Source: Chitinophagaceae bacterium (GTDB taxonomy: Bacteria > Bacteroidota > Bacteroidia > Chitinophagales > Chitinophagaceae). From it: a stretch of DNA of 64,000 bases. The notes under the pieces are model-generated. The model was not told the DNA's origin and made no database searches. It saw only the letters and a program-made list of their open reading frames with translations. Numbering within the stretch: the first letter of the stretch is position 1; the number at the start of each line of letters is the position of its first letter. Positions 40,146-50,054 of this stretch are shown here, in pieces. The translations under genes were made by a program, and so were the position numbers. The stretch lies in NCBI GenBank assembly GCA_023957755.1, contig JAMLGT010000004.1, positions 62,001 through 126,000 on the forward strand. Reading direction: 5' to 3'.

Positions 40146-43100
40146 TTATTTGATGGTAAGAATTAGCTCTGCTCCGAATGAAGGTCGACCGTTGAAATAA
40201 GTGATGGAGCCGCTTTTATCCTCAACTGGTCTTATGTTGAAAAGGTTATAGCTGTTAAAGGCAAACCTCAGATTATCTCCAATTTCTTTGCTTAGCCTCA
40301 TGTGTATGTTTGTATAAATAAATGAAGGGCGGTAAACGAGGTTTTGGTCAGAAGCCGTCTTGAGTAAATGTGCATATTCGGGTAATTGGGCCTGCTTGGT
40401 ATCCAATGGGAAAAACTCAAGGTCTTTATTCATGTAACCGATTGGATAGGCGCTGGTTGGCAGGTTTCTGGTCTTGTTAAGCCAGAAAAACTCCCCTGTT
40501 ACAAGAATTGCCATACGCAATGCAGGCACATGCGTACTTGAAGTAAGAGTTGATTTTATGTTCTCTGAAACTGACTCCTGATTCCTGTAAACTCCATAGA
40601 CAGCGGGCTTGGTGTAGTCTATACTACCGGCATCAGAGGGTGTTGAAATCTGCTCGTTGCTGTTTTTATAATAGCTATGATAGTATGCCGAACTTAAATT
40701 AAAAGAAGTGGCTATGGCTTCTATTTTATCAAAACTAAGCGAGAGTTCGATACCCCTTGACTTATTATAGTTACCATTGGTGACACGACTATATGTAACA
40801 TTGTAAGTCTTATAGGTACCATCTTCACTATATAGGGGTTTTTCATTTGGTACGTTTGTTACAGTATAGTTAGGTAATACGACCGGTATTATCTGGCTCA
40901 AAGAAGCAAACCCATTAGCAACTAACCTTTGGAATAAGAATAGAGAAGCATGCACAGGTTTTATGTTCACCGAAATTCCTGTTTCCAGTGTACTACTCTT
41001 GTAAGGTTTTAGATTTTTGTTTTCTGTTTTTATAACTTCTGTGTGCACCAGATACACACTCTTGTCAGCATTTCCTGTGTAGGCATTTACCAGAGGGATA
41101 TCTACATATACATTGCCAGGACTTATTTGAGAAAGGCTTGGGGCTTTAGTGGCGATGCCATATGAGAGACTCCAATTAACTTTGTTGGAAATCCGCCAGT
41201 TACTATTGATTCTCGGTGAGATGTTAAAAAAGCCATGCTGTATATCTCCGCGTAAGCCTGCGTTCAGATTAAAACTACGTTCGAGTATTTTTGTAGTGAT
41301 GACATTTTCAAGGTAGAATCCAACGTTTCTCTGTGTAGGTACATTGTTAAATGAACGGGCTCGATCACTCTTATTACCTGTCTGGTAGAACCTGGGTCGG
41401 TCGGAGAATACAATTATCCCTGGACCTTTGTTGGCGTTATAATTAAAGTTAGCTCCCAGTGTGATCTTGTATGTTACTTTCTTGATTTTTAGGAATGTGT
41501 TTGCTTCCAGCCTCCCGGATGCACTAACGGGTTCACCGATAATTTGCTGTACAGCTAAGTAATATCCCGGCACATAGATACCCTCTGAGGTGCCAGTTAT
41601 TTCACTGTTTGTTACCCCCATAACAGGTCGAGTATTTAGGTAGTATTGCGAGTAAGAGTCCTGACGTCCGATATTGTAACTTGCCTGAGCCAATATATTG
41701 TAAAGCCATGGTTTTTTGAAAATGATTTCTGCGCGGTCGGTCATCCTGAGAGACCAGTTACTGAACTTAGACATACGTTCATTGCCATCGTCAGGATCAC
41801 GTCGTGTATGGTCCAGAGTCTGGTTGTAACTGATGTTAAGTGTATTTCGGAAAAAATTTTTCTTCTTATTGTTGTAAGTCCATATAACTCCTCCCCCTAC
41901 ACGATTATAAGCTTTCAACTTATTACGGGGGTCGTCATTACTGTTCAAATAATCGAGGCTGAAGTTAACAACACCAAACTTTGGGCTAATACGTACACCT
42001 TTGTTTAGGCCAATATTCTGAGTGCCCTCGTTTGTGCGGACACTGGCCCTAAGGGGAGTTACCCCTGCCTGAGTATTAATGATAACCACGCCTGTATTAT
42101 AATCCCCATATTTCGCAGATGCAACACCTGAAATCACTTCTATGCTTTCAATATTCTCAGCTTGAAGATTGCGGAGGTCCACCCCGTTATTTGCCACGTC
42201 TCCTATATAATTGTTATTCAAGGTGCCATTCTTTAGGCTTAAATCACCCAGCGTATTTGGGGTGGAAATATTGTTGGCGGAGAAGAACCCCATTCTGTTG
42301 GGATTCATGGTTTGCATATTGGAGTTATTATCCATGACATTCCCATCCACCTGTACCGAAATACCAAATGCATTATTGAGACTTTGCATTGAATTTGGTG
42401 GTGCGGCATCTCTTAAGGTAATCACGTTGGCTCCCTGAAGCCCTACCCCTGATCTAACTATTGACTGCCCTGGCAGGTATCTTAATACGTCGCCTACACT
42501 TAACGCTTGTGTCTGTTCAATAGCTTCTCGATCAAAAACAAATGAAGAGTTAGAGGATAGTGTACGTTTACGCACTGCATTTACTTCCACATTCTTGAGC
42601 TTAAGGCTAAGGTCTTGCAGGATAATAGATTGGAAAACATCAAATTCGGAGGCTTTGACTGTTTTGGTAACCGGTGACTTTCCGACATAGGTTACTGTGA
42701 ATGTGACTTCCAGAAGGTTTTCAACCGGGATCTCAAAAGTGCCATCTGCCTTGCCCAGAACGGTGATTCCTGATTGCTGTACCTGAACTGATACATACCC
42801 AAGAGGTTTACCATCAGATCCCACAACTTTACCTTTTATAATTGATGCAGTTAAGGGTATCTCAATGATATTTTCGCTTGTAGCGTTTGCTTTTGACTTT
42901 TCGCGAACCATAATTGTCTTACCTTCTATTGAATAGACTACGGGGAGGCCTTTCAGGCAGTTACGTAACACCTCATTTATTGAAGCGTTCACAACGTTGA
43001 TATTGATTCTCGTGGATGGTCGTACGACTTCACTATTATAGATAAAGTCGTAACCTGTTTGTTGATGGATAGTTCTGAAAATCTCGTCAATAGTAGTATT

Positions 43101-43274
43101 TTGTCTGACTATTGTGATTCCTTGTGAGTATCCATTTCCCAAAAGTTGAAGATTAGTAAATAGAAAAAAAACTAAAATCATTCTGAATTTAGAATATCTT
43201 GTTTTGCTATTACCTGGTCTTTTGTTTAAATGATACCTATTAGTATGTAAAGGTTGTCTTTGCAATGGGTTCAT
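40146..43274 (-). CDS. TonB-dependent receptor with STN signalling domain
   Basis: A 1042-residue outer membrane receptor. After a charged N-terminus and a hydrophobic segment (about 32-50) comes an STN domain (about 52-122, TTIDEIFRTIHQQTGYDFIY), a carboxypeptidase-regulatory domain (about 143-215), a plug with RDAAPPNSMQ and GVASAKYGDYNTGVVII, and a long barrel. The STN domain is the part of FecA-type receptors that signals to a FecR anti-sigma factor, and the fecR gene lies 26 bp upstream. It imports a ligand and induces its own operon. The barrel is less like standard glycan SusC than the copy at 13.8 kb. Confidence 0.93.
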   Translation of the reverse strand: MNPLQRQPLHTNRYHLNKRPGNSKTRYSKFRMILVFFLFTNLQLLGNGYSQGITIVRQNTTIDEIFRTIHQQTGYDFIYNSEVVRPSTRININVVNASINEVLRNCLKGLPVVYSIEGKTIMVREKSKANATSENIIEIPLTASIIKGKVVGSDGKPLGYVSVQVQQSGITVLGKADGTFEIPVENLLEVTFTVTYVGKSPVTKTVKASEFDVFQSIILQDLSLKLKNVEVNAVRKRTLSSNSSFVFDREAIEQTQALSVGDVLRYLPGQSIVRSGVGLQGANVITLRDAAPPNSMQSLNNAFGISVQVDGNVMDNNSNMQTMNPNRMGFFSANNISTPNTLGDLSLKNGTLNNNYIGDVANNGVDLRNLQAENIESIEVISGVASAKYGDYNTGVVIINTQAGVTPLRASVRTNEGTQNIGLNKGVRISPKFGVVNFSLDYLNSNDDPRNKLKAYNRVGGGVIWTYNNKKKNFFRNTLNISYNQTLDHTRRDPDDGNERMSKFSNWSLRMTDRAEIIFKKPWLYNILAQASYNIGRQDSYSQYYLNTRPVMGVTNSEITGTSEGIYVPGYYLAVQQIIGEPVSASGRLEANTFLKIKKVTYKITLGANFNYNANKGPGIIVFSDRPRFYQTGNKSDRARSFNNVPTQRNVGFYLENVITTKILERSFNLNAGLRGDIQHGFFNISPRINSNWRISNKVNWSLSYGIATKAPSLSQISPGNVYVDIPLVNAYTGNADKSVYLVHTEVIKTENKNLKPYKSSTLETGISVNIKPVHASLFLFQRLVANGFASLSQIIPVVLPNYTVTNVPNEKPLYSEDGTYKTYNVTYSRVTNGNYNKSRGIELSLSFDKIEAIATSFNLSSAYYHSYYKNSNEQISTPSDAGSIDYTKPAVYGVYRNQESVSENIKSTLTSSTHVPALRMAILVTGEFFWLNKTRNLPTSAYPIGYMNKDLEFFPLDTKQAQLPEYAHLLKTASDQNLVYRPSFIYTNIHMRLSKEIGDNLRFAFNSYNLFNIRPVEDKSGSITYFNGRPSFGAELILTIK

Positions 43275-43299
43275 ATTTCCTGTGTTGTCTTTTTTCGTT

Positions 43300-44523
43300 T
43301 TAGTTTTTATAAAGGATCACACTGTCATCTGCCATTTTCGATTGAATACCCATAGTAAATTCTAGCATATTCAAAATAGCAGAAAGGTTGTTACTTCGGG
43401 ATATTACGCCACTTATATGCTTGTCTGATAGGGCAGGATCTATTTTGATATTTATTTGATACCACCTTTTCAAATCCCTACCAACCTGGCTTAGGGTTTC
43501 ATTAGTGAAATCAAAATTGCCTTGTTGCCAGGCAATTATGCGATCTGTATTTACTCCGGTTTTGATTTCACTGAATAAATCGCCTTTTAATGAGATCTGT
43601 TCTCTGGGATTTAAAGTTTTATTATTACCGTTCGCATTGACCCTGATAGAGCCATCTACCAGCGTAGTAAGAATCTCTCCCTGATCGCGGTAAGCATCTA
43701 TATTAAAACGTGTTCCAAGTACCTCTACTTGCATATTATCTACTTTTACGCGAAAAGGACGTGATGCATCATGGGCTACTTCAAAATAGCCTTCTCCATT
43801 CAATTCAACCAACCTGTCGGTCGGTGAAAAATTTTCGGGAAACTTAAGAGATGAAGCCGCATTGAGCCATACCTTACTCCCGTCGGACAGGTGAACCAAA
43901 TAAGTCCCACCGTTGGGCGTAACTACAGAGTTAAAGCGTGGAACTATTGAATTAGTAGGCGTAAGTGACTTTGCGGCTTCAAATGATATTTCTCCATGGC
44001 TGATAGTTATTCTTGAATGGCCGTCATTCGCTATTTCGCCTGAATGTGTTTTATCTAAAACTACTTTTTTCCCGTCAGCTAGAATGACAATGGCCTTTTC
44101 TTCTCCGGGTTTTATTTCAGGAATTCTATCAGTGGCTATAGAGGTTGTTTGCAGTGATGTAGATTTTGGCGTGTTTCTTGATAAGAAGTAAGCTGTAGTA
44201 GAAAGGGTGATTAATAAAACTGCTGCTGCATATTTTATATAGGGTTGTGCGGCTATTCTTCTTATGCTGCTTTTCTGATATGATTGAGAGCTAATTTTTT
44301 CTTCAGATTCCAGTATATTATGTAATCTCTTCTGGAGGTTTTTTTTCAATTCAGGGTCAATATTCCTGGAAAGGTCTTTTGTAAGCTGGTTGTAAATTGG
44401 ATCTTCTGTGCCCTTTAGGTTTCGCTCAGAAAGGCGACTTACCAGCCACTCCAATTCGTCAGGTGAACATTTGTTTTCCAGATATTTTTTAAAAATTCTC
44501 TCCAGATTTTTATCTTCTTTCAC
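43300..44523 (-). CDS. FecR family anti-sigma factor
   Basis: A 407-residue inner membrane regulator. The GTG at 44523 is my choice of start because the next residues (VKEDKNLERIFKKYL) are the usual FecR N-terminus; the longer open frame begins at TTG with an unlikely sequence. There is one membrane helix (YAAAVLLITLSTTAYFL, about 110-127), then a FecR domain with TPNGGTYLVHLSDGSKVWLNAASSL and a C-terminal DUF4974-like end (FDFTNETLSQVGRDLKRWY). It holds the sigma factor until the TonB receptor's STN domain reports ligand. Confidence 0.9.
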   Translation of the reverse strand: MKEDKNLERIFKKYLENKCSPDELEWLVSRLSERNLKGTEDPIYNQLTKDLSRNIDPELKKNLQKRLHNILESEEKISSQSYQKSSIRRIAAQPYIKYAAAVLLITLSTTAYFLSRNTPKSTSLQTTSIATDRIPEIKPGEEKAIVILADGKKVVLDKTHSGEIANDGHSRITISHGEISFEAAKSLTPTNSIVPRFNSVVTPNGGTYLVHLSDGSKVWLNAASSLKFPENFSPTDRLVELNGEGYFEVAHDASRPFRVKVDNMQVEVLGTRFNIDAYRDQGEILTTLVDGSIRVNANGNNKTLNPREQISLKGDLFSEIKTGVNTDRIIAWQQGNFDFTNETLSQVGRDLKRWYQINIKIDPALSDKHISGVISRSNNLSAILNMLEFTMGIQSKMADDSVILYKN

Positions 44524-44764
44524 TAGGGCTCTTTTAATAAAGACGGTTTTAAAAAAAAAGTTAGGGGATGCGTCACAAAGTATCTGAAAGAATTTGGGCC
44601 AAGCTTTCGAATTCAGGAAAAACAAATAGGGGTAAAAGCATTAGTTTGAATTAGGGATCTTGGCGGAATTACTGAAAAAGGGGATAGAAATGGAGTTGTA
44701 AAGCACTATTTAACCGTGGAATTATTTTCCGGGCTCTTCCAAAGAATTGCAGATTGGTTTTATT

Positions 44765-45376
44765 TCACAGACCATTGAGAGAGGCTACAAGGATTGGTAG
44801 CAGCACAATACTCGATTCACCATATTGTTCTTGAAGAAGGGTTTTAACTTTCCTTCTTGCTTTAACAAGGTATTCATTCACAGTGTTTGGTGTAATATTA
44901 AGAATTACAGATGTGTCTTTATAAGTTCTGCCTTCAAGCACACATAGTTGATACACTTTTCTTTGCTGTTCAGGAAGAGAATTGACTACCTGCTGGATTT
45001 GCTGATCCCATTGTCTAAAACTTACATGTTCCTCAACGTGGGTGTAATTTTCGGTTGCTTTGTCGAGAATTTTATGGTAAAGCTTTTTATCACGTTGTGC
45101 ATTTCTAAAGAAGTCAATTACACAATTTCGGGCTACTCGAAATAAGTATCCTGAAAAGGAGGAAGCAATTTGGATAGACCCTCTCTTTTGCCAAATTCTG
45201 GTGAAAATGTCCTGAACCATTTCTTCAGCAAGAATTGGATCTTTTACCATTTTCAACAAGTTATAGTATAATGGTTCACTGTACTTATTGTAAAGTGCCG
45301 TAAATGCTTCCTTATCTTCTCTTTTCAGAACAGAAAGGAATAAATCCTCGTCACGGGTATGTGTGGTATCCGACAT
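44765..45376 (-). CDS. ECF sigma factor (FecI-like)
   Basis: A 203-residue sigma factor with region 2 (LYNKYSEPLYYNLLKMV...AEEMVQDIFTRIWQKR, about 27-70, and FRVARNCVIDFFR) and region 4 (LPEQQRKVYQLCVLEGRTYKDTSVILNI, about 133-165). The sequence after about 185 is hydrophobic. It is the first gene of the FecI-FecR-receptor series. The 241-bp gap to fecR is longer than usual, so fecR may start from a second, sigma-dependent promoter. Confidence 0.93.
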   Translation of the reverse strand: MSDTTHTRDEDLFLSVLKREDKEAFTALYNKYSEPLYYNLLKMVKDPILAEEMVQDIFTRIWQKRGSIQIASSFSGYLFRVARNCVIDFFRNAQRDKKLYHKILDKATENYTHVEEHVSFRQWDQQIQQVVNSLPEQQRKVYQLCVLEGRTYKDTSVILNITPNTVNEYLVKARRKVKTLLQEQYGESSIVLLPILVASLNGL

Positions 45377-45676
45377 TTTCTTCCAGTCAAAATAAAGGAA
45401 GGTTTAACAATTGTAAGGATAAAAGTAAAACAAAAATTAAAGACTACCATTTTTGCAAGAAGATGTAAATGTCTTTTAAAAGGGGTTCAGCAAATTATCT
45501 GGCAATTTCTTTTGAAGGTTGATTCCGGGTTACTATTGGGATACGGTTGCTTTTTCGGGGACAAAACCAGTTTCCTTAACATAAATAAAAAACTTTCTAG
45601 CCAAGCGTCCGCTTCTATTTTAACATAAGAAAAACACGGAACTTTTGCAGGATAATTGGTTGTCTTTAATGCAATG

Positions 45677-45803
45677 AGTAAGAAATTTCAGGAAGGCACA
45701 AGCGAGATGCTTGCGCCAGGATGGGTAAGAAATTTCAGGAAGGCACAAGCGAGATGCTTGCGCTATGATGGATAAAGGCACAAGCGAGACGCTTGCGCCA
45801 GGA
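45677..45803. repeat. Three tandem hairpin repeats (GGCACAAGCGAGATGCTTGCGC type)
   Basis: Three copies of the same 22-bp near-palindrome at 45695-45716, 45742-45763 and 45777-45798. The first two are part of a 47-bp direct repeat beginning GTAAGAAATTTCAGGAA. Each copy pairs GCACAAGC with GCTTGCGC across a 5-base loop. They lie in the 454-bp gap upstream of the sigma-factor gene and downstream of the small membrane protein. The rest of the gap shows nothing. Confidence 0.85.
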
Positions 45804-45830
45804 TGAGGTATAATGAAAATTGATTTGATA

Positions 45831-46202
45831 TTATTGTATTAGCGCAGATAAGACGCAAAGAATAAACAGGAATATTGCCAGGCCAACGGTCACCTTCCCT
45901 ACATTGATGACCAGCTTATTTCCCGCCTTCAATTTTTGTTTGTAAGGAAAGAAGGATCCGAACCACTTTGGCAATATTGCCCCTCCGGTTATTCCGTTGT
46001 ATCCAATCAAAAAGAAAAAGATACTGTAGAGGAGGAATAAAAGTGGCACAAGTACATTGTCGTGGCTGATACCGCGATTCTGATAATATATTCCAGCGCC
46101 TATTAAAGCAAAACTTAACGCTGCAATAGCTACTAACACCCACTCCAGCCGGATTTCCCGACGCTTTAGTGTGTGAGCAGTAACCGGTTTCGATAGCTTC
46201 AT
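45831..46202 (-). CDS. Small hypothetical membrane protein
   Basis: A 123-residue protein with a short basic N-terminus and three predicted membrane helices (about 21-41, 53-71, 99-121). I do not recognise the family. It is 72 bp downstream of the CoA-transferase gene on the same strand and may be co-transcribed. The predicted topology and clean start are the main support. Confidence 0.65.
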   Translation of the reverse strand: MKLSKPVTAHTLKRREIRLEWVLVAIAALSFALIGAGIYYQNRGISHDNVLVPLLFLLYSIFFFLIGYNGITGGAILPKWFGSFFPYKQKLKAGNKLVINVGKVTVGLAIFLFILCVLSALIQ

Positions 46203-46274
46203 GCAGTCTGAAATAATTTATTCTAAAGATAATGAATAGTTTCCTGTAGCGGAAAGACTTTTGCTGCGATTTAA

Positions 46275-47558
46275 TCAGAAAACCTTAAACCTCTCTCTGG
46301 CTGCTCTTTCGAGTGCCTCCCGATCATCGGGATGCGCGATATTAATAAGTGCTTTTGCTCTCTGTCGCAGGTTCTTGCCATAGAGATAGGCTATTCCATA
46401 CTCAGTAACCACGTAGTGCACATGAGCGCGTGTGGTTACTACGGCAGCACCATGTTTCAGAAAGGGCACAATACGAGGAATTCCCTTTCCGGTGCGTGAT
46501 GGAATAGCCAGAATAGGCTTTCCCCCTTCGCTCAGCGCCGCCCCTCTGAGGAAATCCATCTGGCCACCTATCCCCGAAAACTGATATGGGCCGATGGAGT
46601 CGGAACAGACCTGCCCCGTGAAATCTATTTCTATAGCGCTGTTGACAGCAACCATCTTATCTATTTTCCGAATTACCGTAGGGTCGTTCACAAAGGAAAC
46701 ATCCATGAAATTAAAAGAGGGATTATCATCCACGAAGTCATATAACCTTCTGCTGCCTAAAGCAAATGATGTAACGCTTACGTGTGGACGTATTTTTTTA
46801 TACTTATTATTAATCACTCCTTTCTCAATCAATTCTATCACTCCGTCAGAACACATTTCAGTGTGTAATCCCAAATCCTTATGACCGGAAAGTGTCTTCA
46901 ATACCGCATTGGGAATAGCACCGATTCCTAACTGTACTGTGCTTCGGTCTTCAATCAGTGAGGCCACGTGTTTACCAATAGCGATTTCCACATCGGTTAA
47001 CGCCTTTGGTTTTAGTTCATGCAGACTGTCTTCGCAGCTCACCATTGCATGAAATCTGGTGTGGTGAATCTGGCTGTCTCCGAGCGTACGTGGAACATTT
47101 GGGTTTACTTGTGCGATTACATATTTCGCGGTTTCCACTGCGGCAAAGGCAATGTCAACTGACAGCCCGAGCGAACAGAATCCATGACTGTCTGGAGGCG
47201 ATACCTGTACAATGGCTACGTCTATCGGCAGATGCCCCTTTCTAAAGAGAATCGGTATCTCACTCAGAAATATTGGTACATAATCACCAAAGCCTTCATT
47301 AACCGCCTGGCGCACACCTTCTGAAACAAAGAGTGAGTTTACTCTGAAACTACCTGCCAGTTCTTTTTTGGCAAAAGGAATATTGCCATGCATTGTGATT
47401 GAAACAATTTCTACGTCTTGCAGTCTCTTGTCTGCACTCGCAAGGGCTTGCAACAAGTGGGTAGGGGTTTGCGCACTTCCATGCACAAAGACACGGTTAC
47501 CGGATTGGATTATCTCAATCGCTTTTTCTGCAGTGGTATATTCGGGTATTCCGATCAT
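46275..47558 (-). CDS. Acetyl-CoA hydrolase/4-hydroxybutyrate CoA-transferase family protein
   Basis: A 427-residue CoA-transferase. The ATG at 47558 (MIGIPEYTTAEKAIEII) is preferred over a start 12 codons upstream. The glycine loop QLGIGAIPNAVL (about 215) and the catalytic-Glu segment GLHTEMCSDG (about 240) define the family, which moves CoA between acetate and other acyl groups or hydrolyses acyl-CoA. SGIGGQMDFLRGA is also conserved. It is divergent from a symporter with 211 bp between starts, so the two may share control and handle one carboxylate. Confidence 0.9.
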   Translation of the reverse strand: MIGIPEYTTAEKAIEIIQSGNRVFVHGSAQTPTHLLQALASADKRLQDVEIVSITMHGNIPFAKKELAGSFRVNSLFVSEGVRQAVNEGFGDYVPIFLSEIPILFRKGHLPIDVAIVQVSPPDSHGFCSLGLSVDIAFAAVETAKYVIAQVNPNVPRTLGDSQIHHTRFHAMVSCEDSLHELKPKALTDVEIAIGKHVASLIEDRSTVQLGIGAIPNAVLKTLSGHKDLGLHTEMCSDGVIELIEKGVINNKYKKIRPHVSVTSFALGSRRLYDFVDDNPSFNFMDVSFVNDPTVIRKIDKMVAVNSAIEIDFTGQVCSDSIGPYQFSGIGGQMDFLRGAALSEGGKPILAIPSRTGKGIPRIVPFLKHGAAVVTTRAHVHYVVTEYGIAYLYGKNLRQRAKALINIAHPDDREALERAARERFKVF

Positions 47559-47769
47559 TCTATTATTTGGTTTGAGAAGGAGACAAAAATACAATCTGAA
47601 AAATTATCAGCTGCATTTGCTAACCGGCATGTAAAAGTCTTGGCGTAATCATCAAAAGGATACTCACTTGGCCTTTGGTGGTAGCGATTCATCAAAACCG
47701 AATTTGACAATTCTGCGGAGCTTTAGTATAACTATACTTTCTTTGCAGGGAATTTATTTTTATTGGCCA

Positions 47770-49233
47770 ATGTCACCATTTTTATTGTTCTCGTTTGTAG
47801 TGATTTATTTCGTGGGGTTGTTGTTTGTAGCATGGTACACCAGTCGGAATGCTAATAATGATTCTTTTTTCATCGGCAATCGGAATAGTAATTGGATATT
47901 GGTGGCATTAGGCATGGTAGGAACTTCTATGACGGGAGTTACCTTTCTGAGCGTACCGGGCACAGTCGGAGCTAATCATTTTGGTTATTTTCAGATTGTT
48001 ATAGGGTATTGGCTGGGTTATTTTGTAGTTGCTTTTGTGTTGCTACCCTTGTATTACAGAATGCAACTCACTTCTATTTATGATTACCTCAATCAGCGTT
48101 TGGGGATGGTAGCCTACAAAACCGGATCACTCTTTTTTATCATATCCAGAGTGTTGGGTGCCACTGCCAGGTTGTATCTGGTGATCAATGTATTGCAGAT
48201 TTTTATTCTGGATCGAATGGGCGTACCTTTTTGGGTAACTACTTCTATAACGCTACTGATGATTCTGCTTTACACGTATGAGGGTGGGGTAAAGACGATT
48301 GTGTTTACTGATACTTTGCAAACAGTATTTATGCTTACCGCGCTTGTGGTATGTGTGATTTATGTGATGAAGTACATGGATTTCTCATTCGCACAGGCAG
48401 TGGATAGCCTTCGGCTGAATGGATATACTAAGATTTTTAATGGTGATGTGAATAGCAGCTCATTTTGGCTGAAGCAAATTGTCGGAGGTGCATTTATCAC
48501 CATTGCCATGACCGGACTTGATCAGGAAATGATGCAGAAGAATATCAGTGTGAGCAAGTTGAAAAATTCACAAAAAAATATTTTCACCTTCAGCACTATT
48601 ATGGTAATCGTCAACCTGGTGTTTCTGTTCTTAGGGGGGCTTCTCTACGTGATGGCTGCCACACATATTCTGGAGATGAAAGGAGATGATCTGTTTCCTG
48701 AGGTGGCCCTGAATTATCTGCCTACATGGGTCTCTATAGTTTTTGTAATAGGGATTATTTCCACTCTTTTTCCGAGTGCGGATGGAGCTATCACGGCTAT
48801 CACCTCCTCGTTCTGTCTCGATATTCTGGGGCTGCGTAGAAAAGGGATGGACGAAGGTTCAATGAAGAAGACAAGGTTAGCTGTGCACTTGTCGTTCACA
48901 TTTGTATTCCTCGTTTGCATCATTGGGTTCAAGCTGGTGGACAACAAGTCGATCATTGATGTACTGCTCCGGATAGCCGGTTATACTTATGGGCCGCTTC
49001 TAGGGTTATTTGGCTTTGGCCTGCTTACCAGGCGCAATCTGCCTAAAGGGTATGGTACACTAGGGGTGTGCCTTGCCGCGCCTGTAGTCTGCTATCTGAT
49101 TCATTTGTATGGATACCGGTTCCTCGGCGCTTTCCAGATTGGAATTGAAATGTTGGTGCTGAATGGACTGCTCACTTTCGCAGGGTTGTGGTTGCTTTCT
49201 GCCAGAGCAGGAAGGATCAACAAAGGATTTTAG
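47770..49233 (+). CDS. Sodium:solute symporter (SSS family)
   Basis: A 487-residue transporter with about 13 membrane helices. The ATG at 47770 begins directly in the first helix; the longer frame adds 34 residues that look like untranslated leader. Family features: DSFFIGNRNSNWILVALGMVGTSMTGVTF (helix 2 Na+-site region), GLDQEMMQKN and IISTLFPSADGAITAITSS. It imports a solute with Na+. A decayed copy of its 3' end lies at 49820. Confidence 0.92.
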   Translation: MSPFLLFSFVVIYFVGLLFVAWYTSRNANNDSFFIGNRNSNWILVALGMVGTSMTGVTFLSVPGTVGANHFGYFQIVIGYWLGYFVVAFVLLPLYYRMQLTSIYDYLNQRLGMVAYKTGSLFFIISRVLGATARLYLVINVLQIFILDRMGVPFWVTTSITLLMILLYTYEGGVKTIVFTDTLQTVFMLTALVVCVIYVMKYMDFSFAQAVDSLRLNGYTKIFNGDVNSSSFWLKQIVGGAFITIAMTGLDQEMMQKNISVSKLKNSQKNIFTFSTIMVIVNLVFLFLGGLLYVMAATHILEMKGDDLFPEVALNYLPTWVSIVFVIGIISTLFPSADGAITAITSSFCLDILGLRRKGMDEGSMKKTRLAVHLSFTFVFLVCIIGFKLVDNKSIIDVLLRIAGYTYGPLLGLFGFGLLTRRNLPKGYGTLGVCLAAPVVCYLIHLYGYRFLGAFQIGIEMLVLNGLLTFAGLWLLSARAGRINKGF

Positions 49234-49325
49234 CTCCGGCTTTTCCTTTTTAGTGCGGTAAAGTATCAAATCAAATTGATCAATATGGCCTGCAATTTTA
49301 CCTTTGGCAGAAATAATAAAAAATT

Positions 49326-49467
49326 ATTATTGTCCGACTACATTATTTAAAATGTGGCTAAAGCCCTTGTTGAGTAAGATTTTCATAGCCCTACCCTAAA
49401 GGGTAGGATAATAAATATGAAACCTAAGCCAGTGGCCTTTAACCCAACTTAATCGGACAACAATAAT
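49326..49467. repeat. Dispersed palindromic intergenic repeat, copy 5
   Basis: Nearly ideal copy: TTATTGTCCGAC at the left and CGGACAACAATAA at the right are inverted repeats, with CCCTACCCTAAAGGGTAGG in the centre. It starts about 90 bp after the symporter stop. Confidence 0.85.
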
Positions 49468-49474
49468 AAAAAAT

Positions 49475-49610
49475 CATTGTTGCCCTGTTACATTATTTAA
49501 TATGTGGCTAAAGCCCCTACTGAATACGTCTTTCATAGTCTTTACCTCAAGGGAAGAGTAATAAATACACGATACGCTCTTTGGGTTTTAACTCCACCTG
49601 GACGGGCTAT
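49475..49610. repeat. Dispersed palindromic intergenic repeat, copy 6
   Basis: More diverged tandem neighbour of copy 5, only 7 bp away (CATTGTTGCCCTGTTAC at the left, TGGACGGGCTAT at the right). The internal GTGGCTAAAGCCC is kept but the central hairpin is weakened (TTTACCTCAAGGGAAG). Confidence 0.7.
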
Positions 49611-49819
49611 ATTAGAAAGTATTGACCCACCCTCACTGACCGCCGTTCATTGTGTGGCGTTAAGAAAATGAATGTAACGGTCGTTTCTTTTTCAGCCGGG
49701 TAAAAGGAAAGGTGAATAATACCCAAAAGAAGGTGGAGTCGTTTAGTTCAGTTATATCCTTATAGATACGATATAGCTAATAGATAATCAACGGTTGTAC
49801 TTTTCAGTGATTTTCAGCC

Positions 49820-49908
49820 TGGCAGGTTGGGAAATGGTGGTGCTGCACGGACTGCTTTTTTCACAAGGTTATGGATCGTATCTGCCCGCTCAGGAAGGAT
49901 TAAATAGG
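49820..49908 (+). pseudogene. Decayed duplicate of the symporter 3' end
   Basis: Roughly 90 bp align codon by codon with the last 30 codons of the symporter (from 49138): GWEMVVLHGLLF against GIEMLVLNGLLT, with GCT-CAG-GAA-GGA against GCA-GGA-AGG further on. Offset is 684 bp. The frame is short and has no start. It looks like the residue of an old tandem duplication that was mostly deleted. Confidence 0.6.
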
Positions 49909-50054
49909 GCTGTTAGTCTGGAATTTCGCAGTACATTATGAAAAGGCCGGATATAATATGCACATATTCATGCAAATGCACGTTAGGGGTATATCCGGAG
50001 ATTGGGTTGAAATGATTCAAATGTAATTCAACGGAAAGGAAACTCGCACTATGA

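Noticed and set aside
44524-44625. A 34-codon N-terminal extension of FecR
   Set aside because: It needs a TTG start and gives an atypical Phe- and Lys-rich lead; the GTG at 44523 begins the normal FecR N-terminus.
45677-45803. Regular repeats considered as a CRISPR array
   Set aside because: Only three units, uneven spacing (25 and 13 bp between cores), repeated flanks rather than unique spacers, and no cas genes.
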